From Marinomonas rhodophyticola (GTDB lineage Bacteria > Pseudomonadota > Gammaproteobacteria > Pseudomonadales > Marinomonadaceae), in assembly GCF_026113935.1 (NCBI RefSeq), contig NZ_JAPEUL010000007.1, forward strand, positions 496,001 to 560,000: 64,000 bases of DNA, given 5' to 3'. Shown here one piece after another: positions 58,779 through 64,000 of this stretch. The position numbers and the translations under genes are program-made. The notes beneath the pieces were generated by a model that worked only from the letters and a program-made list of their open reading frames with translations, searched no databases and had not been told where the DNA came from. Each line of letters begins with the position of its first letter. The stretch's first letter is position 1.

Positions 58779-58907
58779 ATTGAGTAAGCAAAATATCAGC
58801 CAAATATGTCAAATCGATGACATAAGGGTGAATTTATTTGGCTGTGGCAAGAGAAGAAAGGCCCTTTCCATGGAAAAGGCGCTGGAAGTAGGGTGCTACA
58901 AGGTCAT

Positions 58908-59615
58908 TCAGTCTCGGATGGCGATGTTGATCGTAACGGCATCATGCCGCCAAAACTCGTAATCCACCTCGAGTACTTGTTTGTCTGCTGTGTAGTTAAT
59001 ACGTTCGATATGTAGTCCTGGCTGCCCCGCTGAAATGCCCAAATCATTGGCGGCGCTGCTTGGTAACGATGTGGATTTAAAGACCAAATCCATGTCTCGA
59101 TATTCCCGCTGATAGTTGTTTTTCAATAGCTGACTTAAAGACTGAGTAAGGTCTTCTTTTTCGATGTCGGGTAATAATCTTGTGTTGATGTACATTTTTT
59201 CAATCAATACGGGGCGTTGATTGATATAGCGACGGCGATGAAGATATAGAACAGGTGCGTTCTCAGGAATGTTCATTAATTGGGCAATATAGCCGTTGGC
59301 GGGTTCAATTTGTTGCATTAATTTTTCTGTATGCGGCACGAACCCTTGTTCAGTGACGTACAAATTAAAACTAAGATGACTGGATGGGTTGTATACCACA
59401 GCAGGTGGCGTTACAAACCAGCCTTTACGATTCTGTCGATAAATAAGACCTTCTGCTTCCAGATTTTGTAGCGCTTGTCGAACAGTGATGCGGGTAAGTT
59501 TGAATTGTTCCCCTATCTCTCTCTCCGATGGTAACTTGCTGCCTGATTTTAGGGTTTTTAGCTCAATCAGTTCGCGAAAGTAGCTTTGCAGTTGATAGTA
59601 GTGATGGGTGGACAT
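58908..59615 (-). CDS. GntR-family regulator, HutC subfamily (PhnR-like)
   Basis: A 235-residue GntR regulator. The winged-helix domain (SGSKLPSEREIGEQFKLTRI, TVRQALQNLEAEGLIYR) is followed by a UTRA effector domain (APVLYLHRRRYINQRPVL, EVDYEFWRHDAV). It resembles PhnR, the regulator of phosphonate uptake in enteric bacteria. It lies immediately upstream of the importer operon on the same strand, and the palindrome at 58765-58778 lies between. Its effector is probably the transported compound. Confidence 0.84.
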   Translation of the reverse strand: MSTHHYYQLQSYFRELIELKTLKSGSKLPSEREIGEQFKLTRITVRQALQNLEAEGLIYRQNRKGWFVTPPAVVYNPSSHLSFNLYVTEQGFVPHTEKLMQQIEPANGYIAQLMNIPENAPVLYLHRRRYINQRPVLIEKMYINTRLLPDIEKEDLTQSLSQLLKNNYQREYRDMDLVFKSTSLPSSAANDLGISAGQPGLHIERINYTADKQVLEVDYEFWRHDAVTINIAIRD

Positions 59616-59639
59616 GGGGCGTTCCTATGAGAAAACAGC

Positions 59640-59674
59640 TTTGTACGGCAGGGGTGGAAAAAGCACCGTACAAA
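59640..59674. promoter_or_regulatory. Inverted repeat in the leader of the GntR gene
   Basis: TTTGTACGG (59640-59648) and CCGTACAAA (59666-59674) are perfect complements, 17 bases apart, about 25 bases ahead of the GntR start. It could be an operator or a leader hairpin; it differs from the TGGTATATACCA site. Confidence 0.4.
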
Positions 59675-59856
59675 ATAGCGTTTTGATGATCATAGGTCAA
59701 AACAAAGATAATGTTTTCGGGTGAAGCCATGTTGCTCGACTTTTTACTTTTCTTTCACATTTCTTTGTCTATAGTGTTGCCCTTTCAATCTGGCCCATTT
59801 CAAAAAAAGCCAAGCATTTTTTACACTTGTTCGAGGAATAACGTAGGTCAACAACG

Positions 59857-60624
59857 ATGGATATATTACAGAGTGGTATTTTAGGTTTGGTGGAAGGGGT
59901 AACGGAGTTTTTGCCTATCTCTTCAACGGGTCATTTGATTGTGGTCAGTCAGTGGCTGGGTATGGAGCAAACAGAGGGCAATAAAGCATTTGAGGTGATT
60001 ATTCAATTGGCGGCGATTTTGGCTGTTATTGCCAATTATAAAGCGCGTTTTACACCTCGGCATTTTCGTTTGTGGTGTCAAGTTTTTGTGGCATTTTTAC
60101 CGGTTGCTATGGTGGGTTTTTTGTTTCGTCACCAAATAAAAGCCCTGTTTTCCGTGTCGGTTGTGGCCACCATGTTTATTGTGGGTGGTATTGTTTTTTT
60201 AATGGTGGAAAGATGGCTTAAGCATCAATCTCCCAGTGTTGAAAACTTAGATAACTTGAGCTTTAAACAAGCTTTGTGGGTTGGTTTTGCGCAACTATTA
60301 GCGCTTATTCCTGGTACTAGTCGTGCCGGTTCTACCATAGTGGGGGCTTTATTGGTGGGTTTAAGTCGTAAAGCCAGTGCTGAGTTTTCTTTTTTACTAG
60401 CCTTACCGGTGATGATGGCGGCCTCAGGTTATGATTTACTGTCAAACTATCAGGAGTTTGCCGGCGAGCAATGGCAACCTTTGGTTTTTGGTTTTGTAGT
60501 TGCCTTTTTTAGTGCGTTTGTGGTGATGAAGTTACTTATGGCATTTTTAGAAAAGTTCACCTTTGTCGCATTTGGTTGGTATCGAATTTTGTTTGGCGTG
60601 CTGCTCTTGTTTCTTGCCCAGTGA
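59857..60624 (+). CDS. uppP: Undecaprenyl-diphosphatase UppP (BacA)
   Basis: Inner-membrane phosphatase that recycles the undecaprenyl carrier lipid of cell-wall synthesis and confers bacitracin tolerance. It is 255 residues, about eight helices. The two family motifs are EGVTEFLPISSTGHL at the start and IPGTSRAGSTI in the middle, with the catalytic histidine/glutamate/arginine residues present. It stands alone; no promoter-specific features were recognised. Confidence 0.95.
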   Translation: MDILQSGILGLVEGVTEFLPISSTGHLIVVSQWLGMEQTEGNKAFEVIIQLAAILAVIANYKARFTPRHFRLWCQVFVAFLPVAMVGFLFRHQIKALFSVSVVATMFIVGGIVFLMVERWLKHQSPSVENLDNLSFKQALWVGFAQLLALIPGTSRAGSTIVGALLVGLSRKASAEFSFLLALPVMMAASGYDLLSNYQEFAGEQWQPLVFGFVVAFFSAFVVMKLLMAFLEKFTFVAFGWYRILFGVLLLFLAQ

Positions 60625-60764
60625 TTATATCACTCCTTACTTTGAATCAATTGGATGTGGTTTAAGATAAACATCGAACAGTGGTTTACACAGAGGCAGA
60701 GATGTTTTGTAATGCTTTAAAGTGTTTACCTTATTGAGCCTGTAAGCTGTTGGGAATGTGTGTT

Positions 60765-61861
60765 ATGCATCGTTGTTTACCATGTGGTCTGTTGGTTTCT
60801 TTGTTGCTGAGTGGATGTGCGTCTTCCGATAACACGCCAGTTTTGCGTTCATTGGATTCGTTCAAAGGAGAATCCGCTTGTTATGACAGACAAACTGAAC
60901 CCTACACCGCTGTGGTGGATACGCACTTGCATTATCGTCCGTTTGATGGCCGGGCGATTCCGTTTAATGAGGTGAATGACTACTTATCGCAGACCAGTGT
61001 TCGATTTGCTAACGTGTATGGCATCGGGCAAATGTTGCCGTCAGATTCTCTTTGTTCTAATTATTTAAAATGCCCTGGCACGCCCGTGTCGCCTACCACG
61101 CGCAATGATTTTGTCAATGCCGCCAATATGCTGGAATACAAACCAGATGATCTTCATCTGACGTTGTCTATGACCTTTACCGATTTGTCAGACCCCGAAG
61201 CTCCACCGTTGCCCTGATGACGCTTTATGAAAAGGAGTACCCAGGGTTATTTCATTGGATGGGGGAGGTGAATTTGGTGAAGCAAGCGCAATTCAATAAT
61301 CGTCATAAACCCGCTACTGCACAAAATATCACCCAATGGGCCGGTTTTATGGCGGAGTTAAGAGCGAGAGATTATCCAATCACCATTCATTCAGACATTG
61401 GTAATGATGCCTCACCTACCTTATATTTGCCTTTAATGGAGCGGGCGTTAGCCTTGTACCCACATAACAAAATAGTTTGGGCGCATATGGGCTTGTCTTA
61501 TGAGCAGACAGACATGAAGGCTTCTGAACACATTGCTATTTTATCGCGTTTATTGGACCAATATCCGAATTTGATGATCGACATATCATGGCGAATTTTA
61601 GAGGATTATTATTTTAGTAAGGCGGCCAATCAGCCTTTGTATGTGGCTTTTCTTAATCGTTATGCAGAGCGTATTTTGCCAGGCTCAGATTTTGTTGCCT
61701 TCCGAGGCAATAATTTTAAGGTTTACCAACAAGAATTAGAGGTCACGAGTCGCATACTTCAATATTTGGATGATAATGCATTTCGCAATATTGCGCTGGG
61801 AGAGAATTATTTCAAATTATTGAATCTTGATTATCAGGCTCCTATGGTGTGTAAACGCTAA
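60765..61861 (+). CDS. Lipoprotein of the amidohydrolase (TIM-barrel) fold, frameshifted
   Basis: A probable lipoprotein of about 365 residues after repair: signal peptide with lipobox LLSGC, then VVDTHLHYRPFDGRAIPF (first metal-binding D/HxH pattern), YPITIHSDIG, IVWAHMGLS and LPGSDFVAF. These fit an amidohydrolase-2-type hydrolase. The substrate is unknown. The first frame stops at 61217 and the second starts there as TGATG. One extra C in the CCC run at 61212-61214 would instead give a single chain (PPLPLMTLYEKEYPGLF), which I prefer because the split would divide a domain. I use the ATG at 60765, followed by MHRCLP; 60756 is possible. Confidence 0.72.
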
Positions 61862-61958
61862 AAAGTATTGCCGATGGTTTCTTCTGATTTGCTTTATTTA
61901 TTCAATGTCTTTCGTTGTTAAATACGCTTATTTGTTTCATGCTTTTATTTCTTCACTT

Positions 61959-61964
61959 AGGAGG
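61959..61964 (+). promoter_or_regulatory. Strong ribosome binding site that sets the hemolysin III start
   Basis: AGGAGG lies eight bases before ATG 61973, which is out of frame with the main coding frame. This argues for a missing base just after the start and against the longer in-frame start at 61915. Confidence 0.65.
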
Positions 61965-61972
61965 CGTTGAGT

Positions 61973-62631
61973 ATGAAAAAGTTTTTTCTGCGGTCCCCAA
62001 TCGAGGGCAGTCATTAGGCGAAGAAGTTGCTAATAGTATCAGTCATGGACTGGGGCTAGTAGCGGCGATTGTAGGTACGCCGTTTCTTATTTTAAGTGCT
62101 ATTGATTACGCTGATCTGAGTTTTCTAGTTGGCGTCAGTATTTTTTCTGGCACGATGATTTTGCTCTATTTGGCATCAACACTTTATCATGCAATGCCAA
62201 AAGGTAAGGCGAAATATGTGTTTCGTGTGATAGATCATTCTGCGGTGTATTTACTGATTGCAGGCACTTATACACCGTTTACCTTGGGGGTGTTACAAGG
62301 CGTATGGGGATGGTCGCTGCTGGCAGCGGTTTGGACCTTGGCACTGGTTGGTGTGGCTCTAAAAGCCTTTGGAAAGGCATCCCATCCTGCCATTTCTACA
62401 ACCTTATACGTTATTTTAGGTTGGCTTATCCTTATCGCAATTAAGCCTCTCGTTTTACTAATGGAGCCAAATGGCTTGATTTTGTTGGTACTGGGCGGTG
62501 TTCTTTATACTTTGGGTGTGGTGTTTTTTGTGATCGATTCAAAATTACATTACGGTCATTTAGTGTGGCATTTGTTTGTGGTCGCTGGAACGGTTTGTCA
62601 TTATTTTGCGATTTTTTATTATGGTGCCTAG
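61973..62631 (+). CDS. Hemolysin III family membrane protein (YqfA/PAQR-like), frameshifted near start
   Basis: Seven-helix membrane protein of the hemolysin III/PAQR superfamily, about 220 residues. Motifs SISHGLGLVAAI, STLYHAMP, and the metal-ligand-type histidines in VIDHSAVYLLIAGTYTPF and HLVWHLFVVAGTVCHY are present. The start is taken as ATG 61973, behind AGGAGG. Adding one T to the T6 run at 61982-61987 brings MKKFFS into frame with AVPNRGQSLGEEVA. Function of bacterial members is unclear; despite the name, haemolysis is doubtful. Confidence 0.84.
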
Positions 62632-62664
62632 GCGCATGTTTGGCAAAGACAGGATAGCGTCTTG

Positions 62665-63063
62665 TTATTGATCCATTTTCGTTTGCCATCTGTGCAATGT
62701 TTTCAGTTGTTCGAGCAACAAGGATTTGTTGTTTGGTGTCAGTTCATTAAATAAGCTCAACATCATTCTTGCTTCATAAGTGAAATGAAGGTCGATTGGG
62801 TTCCCCGCATGTTTTTCCTTATCATCTTCTTGCTGTAAAAAATTGACTATGTCTTCGGGAGAATGCTCGCTGGCAGCGTATAAAATCGATGGTTTAGTAT
62901 CTAACGCTATGGCCAGCTTTTGTAAGACTTTTTGTGAGGGCTGCCTTTGACCTTTTTCAATGCGTGAGACATTGCTGGTGGCCATGTCAGCCTCCAGTGC
63001 GACTTGTTCTTGAGTCATTTTACGATGGATACGCAAAATTTTAATAACGTGGCCAATATTCAT
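62665..63063 (-). CDS. XRE-family transcriptional regulator
   Basis: A 132-residue DNA-binding protein. The Cro/CI-type helix-turn-helix covers residues 5-60 (MTQEQVALEADMATSNVSRI). The C-terminal half is helical and not recognised. It is divergent from a PAS-EAL gene. The shared gap holds two reverse-complementary palindromes that are the likely operators, suggesting it represses both itself and the phosphodiesterase. Confidence 0.85.
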   Translation of the reverse strand: MNIGHVIKILRIHRKMTQEQVALEADMATSNVSRIEKGQRQPSQKVLQKLAIALDTKPSILYAASEHSPEDIVNFLQQEDDKEKHAGNPIDLHFTYEARMMLSLFNELTPNNKSLLLEQLKTLHRWQTKMDQ

Positions 63064-63084
63064 GGCAAGATTATCCGTTTAATT

Positions 63085-63143
63085 TTGCCTATATGGCAAA
63101 ACCTGACAGGCAATTTGCTTGACACTTTTTGCCATATAGGCAA
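63085..63143. promoter_or_regulatory. Twin operators TTGCC-N5-GGCAA between xre and PAS-EAL genes
   Basis: TTGCCTATATGGCAA (63085-63099) and TTGCCATATAGGCAA (63129-63143) are exact reverse complements of each other, and each is itself a near-palindrome. Centres are 44 bases apart, about four helical turns. Confidence 0.7.
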
Positions 63144-63147
63144 TATT
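63119..63147 (+). promoter_or_regulatory. Candidate sigma-70 promoter of the PAS-EAL gene
   Basis: TTGACA (63119-63124), a 17-base spacer and AATATT (63142-63147). The second operator fills the spacer, so binding there should block RNA polymerase. Confidence 0.55.
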
Positions 63148-63225
63148 GGTGACAATTTGTGTCTTAAAGACAAATAAAAGACGGTATTTTGTGTTAATCG
63201 AAGCATGCAGTAGAAGGATTGACTT

Positions 63226-64000
63226 GTGAAAACAGAGAGGATGAATACTGGGCATGATTGGCAGGAGTTACAAGAAACGAATCATGGCTTTATTGTGTTA
63301 GACAGTAATGATTTGATTGTTTCTTGTAACGATAAAGCGCAAAAAATGCTGTCTTCTTCCCGTTTTTTTCAAAAAATGATTCTCTATTGCCTCAGGGGTG
63401 CTTTTGGTCTGAAGCCGAACTGCGCACTTATTCTGCTGCTGAATTTAAAAGTATGGCAGGAAAAAGCATCACGCTTTTGTTTACGCCTGCTCACAGCGAA
63501 ACTTATGAAATAAAGGTTCAAGTGGAAGCTTTTCAATTGCTTGGTCAGCATTTTTGTAGCTTGCTTATTCAGGACGCTTGTCTTACTTCCGATGACTACG
63601 CAGGCTCCTACTTAAGTGATGGCCGTCAGCCCTTAAGTATGGCTCAGATGTTAAAAACAGATTTGCAACTGAACAAATTAGTCTTGCATTATCAGCCTCA
63701 AATTAATGTGTCGAATAATTGGCTTTATGGTGTTGAGGTGTTGGCTAGATGGCATCATGAAGAGCTTGGTCATGTTTCCCCTGACGATTTTATTGCTTTA
63801 GCAGAAAATTTTGGGTTAATTGCTGAGCTGGATTTATGGGTACTTCGTGAAGCATGCCGGCAACTGGCGTCATGGCGTAAAAACAATATACAAGTTCCTC
63901 TCATTGCAGTTAACTTTTCCCCTTATAGTTTTAACTCTCCAAATCTTGTCGATACTATTCAAAGTATTTTACAAAAAAATGGTCTTTTTTCTTCTGACCT
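63226..64000 (+). CDS. PAS-EAL cyclic-di-GMP phosphodiesterase, partial, frameshifted
   Basis: Signalling protein cut off by the window edge. A PAS-like domain opens the protein (HGFIVLDSNDLIVSCND). The frame breaks at the A6 run 63371-63376; one more A restores FFQKNDSLLPQGCFW and continues without stops. An EAL domain then follows (LVLHYQPQINV, VEVLARWHHEELG, AVNFSPYSF), with EVL in place of EAL, a common active variant. The remaining catalytic residues lie beyond 64000. GTG 63226 is taken as start, with AAGGA about eight bases upstream. Expression is probably controlled by the divergent XRE regulator. Confidence 0.85.

Noticed and set aside
58861-58880. Imperfect 20-bp palindrome after the GntR gene
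   Set aside because: One mismatch in the stem and no T run on the minus strand. Could be a weak terminator, but the evidence is too thin for a feature.
61215-61219. TGATG stop-restart read as two coupled genes
   Set aside because: The overlap looks like translational coupling, but it would split one TIM-barrel domain. A missing C in the CCC run gives a continuous protein and matches the error pattern of the window.

Overview
This window looks like a chromosomal stretch from a marine gammaproteobacterium of the Oceanospirillales type; gene content and protein style resemble Marinomonas, but that assignment is an inference. DNA is moderately AT-rich. Genes are densely packed, there is no recognisable IS element, prophage, CRISPR array or tRNA, and most operons are housekeeping or nutrient acquisition. 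A dominant technical feature is about 22 single-base indels that split otherwise well-conserved genes. Most sit in short homopolymers and most are one base too short, so I treat the affected genes as probably intact in the organism and give merged coordinates.

0-9.8 kb: a 3' fragment of ligA abutting unrelated AT-rich sequence, then yheU, cysE, a small unknown gene, mnmC with a periplasmic cyclophilin, an Rdx/SelW-like protein carrying an A_AAA_AAG heptamer at its frame break, and the conserved set yciI, yciB, yciV (PHP), yciO and rluB. 9.8-18.6 kb: an RstA/RstB-like two-component pair, metR, argF, grxD, a 2-Cys peroxiredoxin, a glyoxalase-fold protein, two LysR regulators and a YitT-type membrane protein. 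18.9-23.5 kb: a REC-GGDEF-EAL protein with degenerate GGDEF, next to a large hybrid sensor kinase.

23.6-32.5 kb: a one-directional cobalamin operon (AAA/VWA chelatase-like protein, cobB, cbiD, cobK, cobH, cobL, cobI, cbiG) mixing genes typical of the aerobic and anaerobic routes. It has no visible B12 riboswitch and lacks cobJ, cobM, cobG and cobN. A Fur-boxed TonB-dependent siderophore receptor follows on the other strand. 35-43 kb: fadD, a BASS-family transporter, an ankyrin-repeat lipoprotein, an OsmC-YcaO fusion and an iron-type alcohol dehydrogenase.

43.4-59.6 kb is the nutrient-uptake heart of the window. A Tsx-like nucleoside porin lies behind a palindrome matching the RutR operator core and a pair of 18-bp direct repeats. 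A LacI regulator heads an ABC importer operon that ends in a GpdQ-like metallophosphodiesterase. After an OYE/LysR divergent pair and a ZntR-like regulator comes a minus-strand operon: a PhnR-like GntR regulator, a 2-aminoethylphosphonate-type ABC importer (binding protein, ATPase, fused permease), an EamA transporter and a SerB-like HAD phosphatase. A perfect TGGTATATACCA palindrome lies in front of the binding-protein gene. Together these two systems suggest scavenging of organophosphorus compounds and nucleosides.

59.8-64 kb: uppP, a lipoprotein of the amidohydrolase fold, a hemolysin III family protein, and an XRE regulator divergent from a PAS-EAL phosphodiesterase running off the window edge. 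The XRE/EAL gap holds two reverse-complementary TTGCC-N5-GGCAA sites, one lying inside a plausible promoter.
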